In this document: positions 42,989-52,080 of the stretch, piece after piece
Layout: each line of letters begins with the position of its first letter
How positions within the stretch are numbered: position 1 is the first letter of the stretch
NCBI GenBank assembly: GCA_002840555.1
Contig: PHBJ01000003.1
Location: 1 to 64,000 of the forward strand
Length of the DNA: 64,000 bases
Origin: Deltaproteobacteria bacterium HGW-Deltaproteobacteria-13
Lineage (GTDB): Bacteria > Desulfobacterota > Syntrophia > Syntrophales > Smithellaceae
Reading direction: 5' to 3'
Position numbers and translations under genes: made by a program
The notes under the pieces: model-generated
The model's input: the letters and a program-made list of their open reading frames with translations, nothing else
The model's database searches: none
What the model was told of the DNA's origin: nothing

Positions 42989-43693
42989 CTAAACGGACTT
43001 TAAAAATTTAAGCAACTCCATGCCAACCTGCAAAAATTTCTGAGCTTTGCGGGCCGCTTTTTTCTCATCTCTGTTGATTACCGCCTCTAATATTTCCTGT
43101 TGTATTGATGTATTGATATTCGTGGCTAACGGCTGAAACAAATTTAAGTGCTTGTCATGGATTATTTTGATGGTATTCATCAGAAGAATATAAACCATAT
43201 TTTTGCTGGCTAATGCGAGCTGCCGGAAAAATTCAAAATCCAGCTGCTGCAGCGTTGCCGGATCAGTTGTTTTAACCAATTTTTCCATCAGGATTTTCAT
43301 TTGCTCAATATCTTTTTCATCGGCGCGCCTTGCAGCGAGTTTGGCCACATCGGTCCCGAAAAGTTCTCTTGCCTCCAGAATATTTTCCAGAATTTTCAGA
43401 TCAATTTCACCGTTTACAACCAGCAGCGAAAATATTAAATCTATGGAGGCCTTGTGAAAATCCTCAACAATGATGCCTTTGCCCTGATGGATAACAATCA
43501 ATTTTAACTGTTCAAGTTTCTTCAGAGCTTCACGCAGAGTTGCCCGGGTCACGTTGAGTTGCGTGGCCAGGGTTCTCTCCGGCGGCAATTTTTCTCCGGG
43601 ACTTACCCCGCCCTGCAGAATATATTTCAGCAGCATTTCGGCGATCTGCTCTGGAGCTTTCATTTTTTCCACAGGGATCAATTCAGTTTTCAT
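42989..43693 (-). CDS. GntR-family (FadR/FCD) transcriptional regulator
   Basis: A 234-residue repressor/activator. The N-terminal winged helix (~10-75) has the GntR signature GEKLPPERTLATQLNVTRAT, then LREALKKLEQLKLIVIHQGKG. The C-terminal FCD domain (~95-230) has the metal/effector-binding pattern (LEARELFGTDVAKLAARR, QLDFEFFRQLALAS, LNLFQPL, ILEAVINRDEKKAARKAQKF). FCD regulators respond to organic acids such as lactate, pyruvate or acyl-CoA. It lies directly upstream of the glycyl radical fusion in the same operon, so it very likely controls it. A TGGTACTACCA operator sits 130 bases before its start. Confidence 0.9.
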   Translation of the reverse strand: MKTELIPVEKMKAPEQIAEMLLKYILQGGVSPGEKLPPERTLATQLNVTRATLREALKKLEQLKLIVIHQGKGIIVEDFHKASIDLIFSLLVVNGEIDLKILENILEARELFGTDVAKLAARRADEKDIEQMKILMEKLVKTTDPATLQQLDFEFFRQLALASKNMVYILLMNTIKIIHDKHLNLFQPLATNINTSIQQEILEAVINRDEKKAARKAQKFLQVGMELLKFLKSV

Positions 43694-43824
43694 GACAACT
43701 CCTTAATGGAAGTTCTCCGCGGAAAGCCGCGGAGAATCCTCGTTTCTTAAGAACAATATCATTTGATATTCGCTCACTTACCCCACAGCGAGCCTGCGGT
43801 TCATGCGCGCACCACCAAATTCTT

Positions 43825-43848
43825 ATTGGTACTACCATTGGACCAATT
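43825..43848. promoter_or_regulatory. FadR-type operator upstream of the regulator/glycyl radical operon
   Basis: TGGT-ACT-ACCA (43827-43837) is the exact TGGTnnnACCA pattern of FadR-subfamily operators. It merges into a second palindrome ATTGGACCAAT (43838-43848). The two sites lie in the 535-base divergent gap 43694-44228, on the side of the regulator gene, and suggest autoregulation of the operon. Confidence 0.65.
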
Positions 43849-44068
43849 ATGGCTTAATGCTCATTTAAATGCAAGTTTTTTTTGTTATAGCCTTCTAAGT
43901 TACATAAATTCGATAACATAGGCGTTATTGAATGATACCGCCGCCACAAAAGCCGGTCTTTTTAATAATACTCAGTGATGGGTGCATTGTAATTTTTCCC
44001 GACTGTCAAATTCACGCATAGGGAGATATTCTGACGCGGCATATCAATTTTTACAGTCATTATTTCCT

Positions 44069-44097
44069 TTGACATTCAAGATACTTATCTGTATATT
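44069..44097 (+). promoter_or_regulatory. Sigma-70-type promoter of the diguanylate cyclase gene
   Basis: A perfect TTGACA (44069-44074), 17-base spacer and TATATT (44092-44097) predict a start near 44104 and a ~125-base leader. The remaining gap sequence (43850-44060) shows nothing else I can support. Confidence 0.7.
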
Positions 44098-44228
44098 TAG
44101 TCAGAAGAAATATTTTCAAATCATATTGATGGATTCATGCGAGGATCATTAAGAACCATCAATTCGTCATGACAGTAACTGGTTAACGTTCAAATCATCT
44201 CATCATTCCAACATGCAGGGGCAACCCT

Positions 44229-45941
44229 ATGAATGATAAATCACTTCGTGCATTAATTGTCGATGATTCGGAAGATGATGTATTGCTTCTTATCCGCGAG
44301 CTTAAGAAAGGCGGATACAATCCGGTATATGAACGGATAGATACCGCCGCCGCAATGGAAAAAGTCCTCAAAGAGAAGCAATGGGACATTATCCTTTGCG
44401 ATTATAAGATGCCGAATTTCAGTGCTCCCTCGGCCATTGCCCTGTTCAAGAAAACAAATATCAATATCCCTATCATCATTATATCCGGAGCTATCGGCGA
44501 AGAAACAGCCGTGGAGTGTCTGCATTTAGGCGCTCAGGATTATATCATGAAGGGTAAATTTTCCCGTTTATGCCCGGCCATAGCCAGAGCAATTGAAGAC
44601 GTAAAAGTTAGAGATATGCAAAAGCAGGCGGAGGAGGCTCTGCTGAAGAGCGAACGACTGTTCAGGGAAATTACAGAGAACTCTTCAGATATCCTTGTCA
44701 TTACGGATCAAAACGGAAATATAAAATACTGCAGCCGTTCTATTGAACGTTTTACCGGATATAAACCTGCGGAAATAACCGGCCAGAGTGTTTTCACATT
44801 CATTCATCCGGAGGAACGCCAACGTGCTGTCGATGATTTCAGCAAGGCCGTACTGACAAACGACAACGTACTCATCCACAACGGATTTCGCATAATCCAT
44901 AAGGACGGATCGGAAGTTTATCTGGATGGCATAGGAAGAAATCTCCTGAGCAATCAGGATATCGCCGGCTTTGTCATGAATGTCCGTGATATTACAACAA
45001 ACAAAAGGATGGAGGAAAAGATACGGAGAGAGGAAGAGCGGTTCCGGGCTCTTGCCGAGCTATCTTCAGATATTATTCTTCTCGTAAATCAGGAAGGAAT
45101 TATTCTTTATGAAAACCCGGCCGTGGAGAAAATTCTAGAATTCAAAGTTGAGGAAAGGATTGGCGGCAATGTATTTGAAAATCTTCATCCTGACGACTTG
45201 CCCCTTGTAACCGATGCATTCCGTAAATTAATGAGTGATCAAAATTACTCTGCTCAGCAATCTGAAATACGCGTTCGTCACCGGAATGGAAACTGGCGTA
45301 TTTTTGAAGTTGTGGCCAGCGGTCTGAAAAAGGGAAATGCTGTTGAAGCGCTGATTGTTAATCTTCGCGATATCACTGAACGCAAGAAGGCGGAAAATGC
45401 TTTGCGGGCAAGCAAGCAGAAATACCGGGAACTGAGCATTTTGGACGACCTCACCCAGCTTTATAATTCCAGGTATTTTTACACCCAGCTTAAAAAAGAA
45501 ATAGAGCGATCCAACCGCTACGATCAGCCTTTGACCCTTTTGCTGATGGATATTGACAAATTCAAGGAGTTCAATGATTCATACGGTCATGTTGAGGGAG
45601 ACAATGCACTGTCGCGACTCGGCCAGGTCATCAAACGATGCCTGCGCGAAAATGATTCCGCCTATCGTTACGGCGGCGAGGAATTTACGATTATGCTGCC
45701 GATGACCTCAAGCGATGAGGGAATTGCCACGGCAAAAAGAATTCAGGCGGAATTAAAGAAAGAGACTTTTTCACCCGTGGCGGGTCAAAAAGTTTATATG
45801 ACGGTCAGTATCGGGATCTCGCAATACAAACCGAAGGAAGAGATCAAGGCGTTTGTTCACCGTGTAGATCAACTCATGTATAAGGTAAAGAAGGACGAAA
45901 GAGGAGGAATTTGTTCCGATAACGGGATATGTAATAAATAA
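44229..45941 (+). CDS. Diguanylate cyclase: receiver-PAS-PAS-GGDEF
   Basis: A 570-residue cytoplasmic signalling protein. The receiver domain (~8-125) has DDSEDD near the start and the phospho-acceptor Asp in IILCDYKMPNF. Two PAS domains follow (~142-262, ENSSDILVITDQNGNIKYCS; ~270-390, SSDIILLVNQEGIILYENP). The GGDEF domain (~400-565) has the active motif GGEEF and an inhibitory I-site RxxD five residues ahead of it (RENDSAYRYGGEEF). It should make c-di-GMP with feedback inhibition. The first PAS is closely related to one in the phosphodiesterase encoded 39 bases downstream, so the two form a matched pair under one promoter. AGGGG lies 7 bases before the ATG. Confidence 0.93.
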   Translation: MNDKSLRALIVDDSEDDVLLLIRELKKGGYNPVYERIDTAAAMEKVLKEKQWDIILCDYKMPNFSAPSAIALFKKTNINIPIIIISGAIGEETAVECLHLGAQDYIMKGKFSRLCPAIARAIEDVKVRDMQKQAEEALLKSERLFREITENSSDILVITDQNGNIKYCSRSIERFTGYKPAEITGQSVFTFIHPEERQRAVDDFSKAVLTNDNVLIHNGFRIIHKDGSEVYLDGIGRNLLSNQDIAGFVMNVRDITTNKRMEEKIRREEERFRALAELSSDIILLVNQEGIILYENPAVEKILEFKVEERIGGNVFENLHPDDLPLVTDAFRKLMSDQNYSAQQSEIRVRHRNGNWRIFEVVASGLKKGNAVEALIVNLRDITERKKAENALRASKQKYRELSILDDLTQLYNSRYFYTQLKKEIERSNRYDQPLTLLLMDIDKFKEFNDSYGHVEGDNALSRLGQVIKRCLRENDSAYRYGGEEFTIMLPMTSSDEGIATAKRIQAELKKETFSPVAGQKVYMTVSIGISQYKPKEEIKAFVHRVDQLMYKVKKDERGGICSDNGICNK

Positions 45942-45980
45942 TATTGTCATCCGCAACCGATCACAAGGGAAAATATCTCT

Positions 45981-48218
45981 ATGAAAAACAAAACCACCTC
46001 CGTAAGCAAGAAACAGGTTAAAGTGGTAAAGAAAAAAACGACATCCCCCAAAAAACATTTATCATCAAAGAAAATGAAAGACGAAAAAAAGCCTCAAACG
46101 AAATCCGGATTAAAAATTTCCGCTGCTTTGAAAAAACGTACAGCGAAAAAGCAAAACAGCGAAAACGTGAAAAAATATCAAAACATCATTAAAAATATTC
46201 ACGATGGATATTTTGAATTAGACCTTGCCGGTAACTTTACTGTTTTTAACGATTCAGTATGCCGTGTTCTCGGATATTCCAGAAGAGAATTGATGGGAAT
46301 GAATTATCGGTGCTATACGGATAAAGAAAACGTAAATAGAGTTTTTCAGGTATATAACAAAGTTTATAAAACAGGGAAACCCTTCAAAGCATTTGGTTGG
46401 CAGGTTACAAGAAAAGACGGCTCTGAAAGATACATTGAAGAATCCATATCGTTACTGAAAAATTCATCAGGCAAGGCAACAGGATTCCTGGGAATTGTAA
46501 ACGACATAACAGAAAAGCGCAAGGCGGAGCAGGATTACCAGACACTCTTTAGGGAAATGCTGGACGGATTCTCGTTACATGAGATCATTCGCGACACGCA
46601 GGGACAACCGGTGGACTACCGTTTCCTTACAGTGAATCCGGCCTTTGAGCGCATGACCGGTTTGAAAGCCGAACGGATCATCGGCAGGACAGTCCTTGAA
46701 GTTTTACCAGGCACCGAACAGCGCTGGATCGAAACCTATGGACGTGTGGTCATTACCGGAGAGCCGGCTTTCTTTGAAGATTATTCGGGGACTCTGGATA
46801 AATACTTTCAGGTAACGGCCTTTCGATCCTCATCTAACCTGTTCGCCTGCATTTTCGCTGATATCACTGAACGTAAACGGGTGGAAGACGAGTTGCGGAA
46901 AAGCGAAAAATACTTTAAGGAGCTTACCGAAAACTCTTCGGATATCATTATTATTACAGATGAGAACGGAAATATAAAATATTGCAGCCGTTCCGTGGAA
47001 CGTTTCCTCGGATACAAACCGGAGGAAATGATCGGGGAAAGTGCATACTCATTCATTCATCCGGATGAAATCAAACGTGCTGTCGACGATTTCAGCAAAG
47101 CTATCCTGGCAAAAGATACTATGATCATCCCCAATGGATTCCGCGTACTGCATAAAAACGGCTCGGAAATTTATCTGGATGGGATAGGGAAAAATCTCCT
47201 GGATAATCCGGATATCGCAGGTTTTGTCATGAATGTCCGCGACATCACCGAACGTAAGCTGGCTGAAGAAAAATACCGAAACATCTTTGAGAACGCCCAG
47301 GAAGGCATTTACCAGTCAACGCCTGAAGGAAGATTCATCATGGCGAATCATTCCATGGCACGAATACTGGGATACGATTCCCCTGAAGAGCTTATCACCA
47401 GTATAACTGATATCGCCAGCCAGGTATATGTCGATCCCGAGGAACGCACAAAGTTCATCGAAACGATAGAACAGCAAGGCTTTGTCAGGAAATATGAAGT
47501 CCGGTTCTACAGAAAAGATGGCCGTATTATCTGGGTTTCCCGGGCTACGCGAGTGGTTCGTGATAAAAAAGGGGAAATTCTATATCATGAGGGGATTATT
47601 GAGGACACCACGGACAGGAAAGAGAGTATTGATCGGTTGAGAAATGCCCTTGGCGGAACCATCCGGGCGATTGCCTCCATGGTGGAAACGAGAGACCCCT
47701 ATACTGCCGGGCATCAGCGCCGTGTGTCTGATCTTGCCCGTGCCATTGCCACAGAGATGGGTCTCTCGAATGATCGGGTCGAAGGTCTCCGTGTGGCAGC
47801 CATAATACACGATATAGGAAAGCTATCTATTCCGGCGGAGATTCTGAGCAAGTCGAGTAAACTTACGAATATCGAATTCAATTTAATAAAATACCATTCT
47901 CAGTCAGGCTATGACATCTTGAAGGATATCGAATTCCCCTGGCCCATCGCAAGGATGGTTATTGAGCATCATGAACGGATGGATGGATCAGGCTATCCCA
48001 ATGGCATCACCGGTGACAATCTTCTATTGGAATCCCGGATTCTGTCAGTCGCCGATGTGGTGGAAGCCATGGTATCACACCGTCCTTATCGACCCGCTTT
48101 GGGACCGAATAAGGCATTGGAGGAAATCGTAAGGAACAAGGGTACTCTTTATGATCCGGATGTAGTCAATATATGTTTAAGGCTCTTCAATGAAAAGGGC
48201 TATCGGATAACAGAATGA
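45981..48218 (+). CDS. Multi-PAS HD-GYP cyclic-di-GMP phosphodiesterase
   Basis: A 745-residue protein. The first 60 residues are extremely Lys-rich, possibly binding nucleic acid or membrane. Four PAS domains follow (~65-185, 190-300, 305-425, 430-550). The HD-GYP domain (~560-740) has ETRDPYTAGHQRRVSDLA, HDIGK, HHERMDGSGYP and the late ADVVEAMVSHRPYRPA, so both the HD dyad and GYP motif are intact. It should hydrolyse c-di-GMP. Its third PAS (ENSSDIIIITDENGNIKYCS onward) is nearly the same as the first PAS of the upstream cyclase. Gene order and the 39-base gap indicate co-transcription, so one signal may set synthesis against breakdown. Confidence 0.93.
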   Translation: MKNKTTSVSKKQVKVVKKKTTSPKKHLSSKKMKDEKKPQTKSGLKISAALKKRTAKKQNSENVKKYQNIIKNIHDGYFELDLAGNFTVFNDSVCRVLGYSRRELMGMNYRCYTDKENVNRVFQVYNKVYKTGKPFKAFGWQVTRKDGSERYIEESISLLKNSSGKATGFLGIVNDITEKRKAEQDYQTLFREMLDGFSLHEIIRDTQGQPVDYRFLTVNPAFERMTGLKAERIIGRTVLEVLPGTEQRWIETYGRVVITGEPAFFEDYSGTLDKYFQVTAFRSSSNLFACIFADITERKRVEDELRKSEKYFKELTENSSDIIIITDENGNIKYCSRSVERFLGYKPEEMIGESAYSFIHPDEIKRAVDDFSKAILAKDTMIIPNGFRVLHKNGSEIYLDGIGKNLLDNPDIAGFVMNVRDITERKLAEEKYRNIFENAQEGIYQSTPEGRFIMANHSMARILGYDSPEELITSITDIASQVYVDPEERTKFIETIEQQGFVRKYEVRFYRKDGRIIWVSRATRVVRDKKGEILYHEGIIEDTTDRKESIDRLRNALGGTIRAIASMVETRDPYTAGHQRRVSDLARAIATEMGLSNDRVEGLRVAAIIHDIGKLSIPAEILSKSSKLTNIEFNLIKYHSQSGYDILKDIEFPWPIARMVIEHHERMDGSGYPNGITGDNLLLESRILSVADVVEAMVSHRPYRPALGPNKALEEIVRNKGTLYDPDVVNICLRLFNEKGYRITE

Positions 48219-48473
48219 CGGCTACAATCACTGACCTTCGGCCGGCAACAGAATTTTACTCCATGCAATAAATCAGACCGGTAACCGCCGGATATTTTTG
48301 TCAAACAATATATTTATTTCTCCATTCAACGCCGATTGTCCTGATGACGTTATGAATAAAATACAATTCCGGCAGTCATCATGATTAAAATATTTACCTT
48401 CCTGTGCCGCCTCTGCGCATTATACAATAATATATTCTCCGGCTCTCCCTTTTTCTCAAAATAAAAAAATAAC

Positions 48474-48521
48474 TTGACGGATATTAAAAATGTGTGCTAC
48501 GAATTTTTAACTTGTAGCACA
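48474..48521 (+). promoter_or_regulatory. NikR-type operator over the promoter of the nickel transport operon
   Basis: TGTGCTAC (48493-48500) and its exact complement GTAGCACA (48514-48521) are 13 bases apart, the GTG...TAC-N13-GTA...CAC layout of NikR sites in delta-proteobacteria. A second overlapping palindrome (GTAGCA, 6 bases, TGCTAC) ends at 48531. A -35-like TTGACG (48474-48479) puts the operator over the -10 region, as expected for nickel-dependent repression. nikR itself is at 52081. The rest of the gap 48219-48470 is unremarkable. Confidence 0.8.
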
Positions 48522-48583
48522 ATCATGCTACCAATTCAACAAAAGTGACACTGTAATCGAGATTCAAGATGAGAAGGACGCGG

Positions 48584-49360
48584 ATGCGGAATGGATTTAT
48601 AAAACTTTTGGCAGGTATGGTAGGGTTGCTCATCGCCTGCCCTTCCTGGGCGGCACATCCGTTGATTACCGATGACACGGGCACACAGGGCAAGGGGAAA
48701 TTTCAGCTGGAATTAAACGGTCAGTATGACTGGGACGAAGACGATGAAGATTTAACCGTTAAAAGCACGGGGGGACAGGCTTCAGCAACGCTTTCCTACG
48801 GCGTCGCGGAAAACGTCGACCTGGTTTTGAGCCTGCCCTATATCTGGGGGAAAGCGGAGGTCAATGAAGAAACCGTATATGACGAAAAAGGATTCGGCGA
48901 CGTCACGCTGGAGACGAAATTGCGTTTGCTGGAAAAAAACGGCTTCAGTCTTGCCATCAAGCCGGGAATCAGTTTTCCCACCGGCAATGAAGAAAAAGGC
49001 CTGGGCGCGGGGCTGGTGGGAGGCCATATTTTTCTAATCGCCTCTCAGGAACTGGGGGAATGGGCGTTTCACGGTAATTTCGGCTACATTAGAAATGAAA
49101 ATAATGTTGACGAACGCAGGGATCTTTGGCATGCCTCATTTGCCGCCACATGGGAAGTCATTAAGAATTTAAAGCTGGCCGCCAATGCAGGAATCGAAAA
49201 GAATCCCGATGAAGATGCAAATAACGATCCCGCTTTTCTCGTCGGCGGTGTCATTTATTCCATAAAGGAAAATATTGATGTTGATTGCGGCGTTAAGTTC
49301 GGTTTAAGTAAATCAGAGACGGATATTTCCGCCCTGGCCGGAATGACTTTCAGATTTTAA
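48584..49360 (+). CDS. Outer-membrane beta-barrel protein of the nickel operon
   Basis: About 258 residues from ATG 48584, chosen over 48569 because AAGGA (48574-48578) lies 5 bases ahead. The signal peptide ends ...CPSWA-AHP. The mature part is made of alternating amphipathic strands (SATLSYGVAENVDLVLSLPY, DVTLETKLRLLEKNGFSLAI, FLIASQELGEWAFHGNFGYI) and ends in Phe (MTFRF), typical of outer-membrane barrels; it resembles the transporter group annotated with the phenol-degradation MetA family. As first gene after a NikR operator and directly before NikM it probably lets nickel complexes cross the outer membrane. That role is an inference. Confidence 0.78.
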   Translation: MRNGFIKLLAGMVGLLIACPSWAAHPLITDDTGTQGKGKFQLELNGQYDWDEDDEDLTVKSTGGQASATLSYGVAENVDLVLSLPYIWGKAEVNEETVYDEKGFGDVTLETKLRLLEKNGFSLAIKPGISFPTGNEEKGLGAGLVGGHIFLIASQELGEWAFHGNFGYIRNENNVDERRDLWHASFAATWEVIKNLKLAANAGIEKNPDEDANNDPAFLVGGVIYSIKENIDVDCGVKFGLSKSETDISALAGMTFRF

Positions 49361-49374
49361 AGGAGATGGATATC

Positions 49375-50409
49375 ATGCATATGGCAGACGCTTTACTCTC
49401 GCCTGCGGTGGGAGCGACAATGTGGGCCGGTTCCGTGGCGGCCATCGGATATTCATCCAAAAAACTCAAAGAGAATATCGACAACAAAACCATCCCGTTG
49501 ATGGGTGTCATGGGCGCTTTTATTTTTGCGGCTCAGATGATCAACTTCACCATCCCCGGCACGGGTTCGAGCGGACACATCGGCGGCGGCATGATACTGG
49601 CCGTTATTCTTGGTCCATACGCGGCTTTTCTTGCCATGGCTTCGATCCTGACGGTGCAAGCCCTTTTCTTTGCCGATGGAGGACTGCTCGCCCTCGGCTG
49701 TAATATCTGGAATCTGGGGATCTATCCCTGTTTCCTTGTCTACCCGCTGATATATAAACCCATCGCCGGAGACGGCAAAAGCACCCGGCGGATATCCGCA
49801 GCCGCCATGATAAGCGTGATCATCGCGCTGCAACTTGGCGCCTTCTCGGTTGTTATGGAAACTCTTTTATCCGGTAAAAGCGAACTGCCCTTCAATACAT
49901 TTGTTTTGCTCATGCAACCGATTCATCTGGCTATCGGTCTTGTGGAAGGAATCGTTACAGCCGGAATGATCAACTATGTCAGAAAAGCTCAGCCGGAAAT
50001 TCTTGAAGCCAATTCATTTTCCCGTCCTCTCGATGCAGGCATTTCCATCAAAAATATTCTGATCGCCTTTGTCATCCTGGCCGTTGTCACGGGTGGCGCT
50101 CTCTCCTGGTTTGCCTCCACCCATCCCGATGGTCTTGAATGGTCTATTGAGAAAGTTACCGGAAAGGGAGAGCTGAAGGAAGCAACGCAGGGAATTGCTC
50201 CCTTTCTGAAAGGTATTCAGGAAAAAACGGCCTTTCTTCCTGACTATAATTTCAAACCGGCAGACAAGGAAGAACCAAAAGGAAATGAAACTCCCGCCTG
50301 GCCGGGTATTGAAACCGGCACTTCTTTTGCCGGTATTCTCGGGGGATCAATTGTTCTGATGTTTATTTTGTTGATCGGTTTCGGAATACGGTTTTTCAAA
50401 AAGCGATGA
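49375..50409 (+). CDS. Fused NikMN/CbiMN substrate-binding membrane component of an ECF-type nickel transporter
   Basis: About 344 residues. I choose ATG 49375: the ribosome site AGGAG (49361-49365) abuts the earlier ATG at 49366 with no spacing, and only the later start gives MHMADALLSP, whose second-position His coordinates the metal in this family. The CbiM/NikM domain (~1-205) has six or seven helices and the GTGSSGHIGGGMILAVILGP block. A CbiN/NikN-like PDGLE domain follows (~220-344, HPDGLEWSIEKV) with a final helix. Control by a NikR operator points to Ni rather than Co. It is followed by CbiQ and CbiO. Confidence 0.87.
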   Translation: MHMADALLSPAVGATMWAGSVAAIGYSSKKLKENIDNKTIPLMGVMGAFIFAAQMINFTIPGTGSSGHIGGGMILAVILGPYAAFLAMASILTVQALFFADGGLLALGCNIWNLGIYPCFLVYPLIYKPIAGDGKSTRRISAAAMISVIIALQLGAFSVVMETLLSGKSELPFNTFVLLMQPIHLAIGLVEGIVTAGMINYVRKAQPEILEANSFSRPLDAGISIKNILIAFVILAVVTGGALSWFASTHPDGLEWSIEKVTGKGELKEATQGIAPFLKGIQEKTAFLPDYNFKPADKEEPKGNETPAWPGIETGTSFAGILGGSIVLMFILLIGFGIRFFKKR

Positions 50410-50487
50410 CGCTAAAAAGAATTTGAGTTATTGCCCGGGCGTATGATATTTGACAGCTATGCTTGTTGAAACACACTGGATTGAACC

Positions 50488-51297
50488 ATGACATTTGATG
50501 AAAAATATTACAACATTGGATTTCTCGACCAGTTATCCTACAAGAACACCATTGTTCATCGGCTGGATCCGCGGGCCAAAGTGATCATTACACTCCTCTT
50601 TCTCTTTACAGTTATCTCCTTTCCCAAGTATGAAATTGTCGCCCTGCTGCCGTTTTTTCTCTATCCGGTGCTGTTAATGACTCTGGGCGAAATTCCGTTT
50701 ATGTTTATTTTCAAAAAAGTGGTTTTTGTCTCGCCTTTCGCTGTCTTTATCGGTATTTTTAATCCTCTTCTGGATTCAGGGCAGGTCTCTATTTTTCATG
50801 GATTTATGATTTCGGCGGGTTGGTTCTCTTTTTTTTCGATCCTGATTAAGTTCACGCTCACCGTCAGCACGGCGCTGCTGCTTATCGCCACAACTTCTTT
50901 TCCGAACGTCTGCCACGCACTAAGGCAACTGGGACTCCCTTCCCTTTTTGTTTCACAGCTTCTTTTTCTCTACCGTTATATTTTTGTTCTCATGGAAGAA
51001 ACCATGCGAATCGTCCGGGCAAGGAATATGCGCTCTTACGAAAAGCGCGGTCACGGCATCCGGGTCTTTGTCCGCATCATCGGAATTCTTTTCCTCAGGA
51101 CCGTCGAAAGAGCGGAACGTATTTACTTCGCCATGTTGTCCCGGGGATTTCAGGGAGATATGCCGACGCTCAAACGTTTCCATTTCTCTAGGGGCGATCT
51201 TGGTTTCGCGGTATTCTTTATCGTATTTCTATTCATATTCCGGTTCTATCCGGCAACGGAAATATTAGGCAGATTCGTTCAAGGAGTGTTTTCATGA
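50488..51297 (+). CDS. cbiQ: CbiQ/NikQ transmembrane coupling protein
   Basis: A 269-residue ECF T-component with five to six helices. Family blocks are DQLSYKNTIVHRLDPRAKVI near the start, the LPSLFVSQLLFLYRYIFVL region and the coupling-helix motifs ARNMRSYEKRG and AERIYFAMLSRGFQG (the A-R-G pattern that docks to the ATPase). It links the substrate-binding NikMN to the ATPase. The stop overlaps the ATPase start by 4 bases (ATGA). Confidence 0.9.
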   Translation: MTFDEKYYNIGFLDQLSYKNTIVHRLDPRAKVIITLLFLFTVISFPKYEIVALLPFFLYPVLLMTLGEIPFMFIFKKVVFVSPFAVFIGIFNPLLDSGQVSIFHGFMISAGWFSFFSILIKFTLTVSTALLLIATTSFPNVCHALRQLGLPSLFVSQLLFLYRYIFVLMEETMRIVRARNMRSYEKRGHGIRVFVRIIGILFLRTVERAERIYFAMLSRGFQGDMPTLKRFHFSRGDLGFAVFFIVFLFIFRFYPATEILGRFVQGVFS

Positions 51298-52028
51298 GCC
51301 ATCATATTGTGGAGTTTAAAAATGTTTCATTCCGCTATCCGGACGGCACCGACGCTTTGCGGGATATCTCTTTCCGTATCACACACGGCGAATCGGTCGG
51401 CATCATCGGCGCGAACGGTGCCGGCAAGTCCACTCTTTTGCTGCACATGAACGGCTACCTGATGCCAACTTCGGGAACAGTCAATATCGGCGATCTTTAT
51501 CTCACGCGGCAAACCCGGCAGGAAATCCGCAGAAAAGTCGGCGTTGTTTTTCAAAACCCGGATGATCAGCTCTTCATGCCGACGGTTTATGAAGATGTCG
51601 CCTTCGGCCCGCTCAATCTGGGCATGGATGAAAAATCCGTCCGCGAAAGAGTGGAGTACGCTCTGAATCTGGTCAGCAGTCTGGAACTGCAAAATAAACC
51701 GCCGCATCATCTTTCCTGCGGCCAGAAAAGCTCGGTGGCCATAGCGGCAGTCATGGCTGTAGAGCCGGATATTCTGGCTATGGACGAACCGGCGGCTAAT
51801 CTTGATCCAAGATCAAGACGATTGCTTATCAATCTACTCAAAACATTCGAACATTCAAAAATAATCGCCTCGCATGATCTCGATCTGATTATGGATGTCT
51901 GTCAGCGCTGCATCGTGATCAGGGAAGGAACTGTTGTCGCCGACGGCCCTGTTATGGAAATACTCACCAACAAGCAAATATTGGAAGAAAATCATCTGGA
52001 GCTTCCCCTCTCACTTCAAAGAAACTGA
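51294..52028 (+). CDS. cbiO: CbiO/NikO ATP-binding subunit
   Basis: A 244-residue ABC ATPase. Walker A is GANGAGKST, the Q-loop VVFQNPDDQLFMPTVYEDVA, Walker B ILAMDEPAANLDP and the switch His in IIASHDLDLIMD. The signature is LSCGQKS, with Cys in place of the first Gly of LSGGQ, a small oddity worth noting but within the tolerated range. It energises nickel uptake with CbiQ and NikMN. A 52-base gap follows before the convergent nikR; no clear terminator is visible there. Confidence 0.9.
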   Translation: MSHHIVEFKNVSFRYPDGTDALRDISFRITHGESVGIIGANGAGKSTLLLHMNGYLMPTSGTVNIGDLYLTRQTRQEIRRKVGVVFQNPDDQLFMPTVYEDVAFGPLNLGMDEKSVRERVEYALNLVSSLELQNKPPHHLSCGQKSSVAIAAVMAVEPDILAMDEPAANLDPRSRRLLINLLKTFEHSKIIASHDLDLIMDVCQRCIVIREGTVVADGPVMEILTNKQILEENHLELPLSLQRN

Positions 52029-52080
52029 TTCATTTATTGATGACTGCGCGATTGGGAAAATTCAAGAAGGCACTTCGTCA

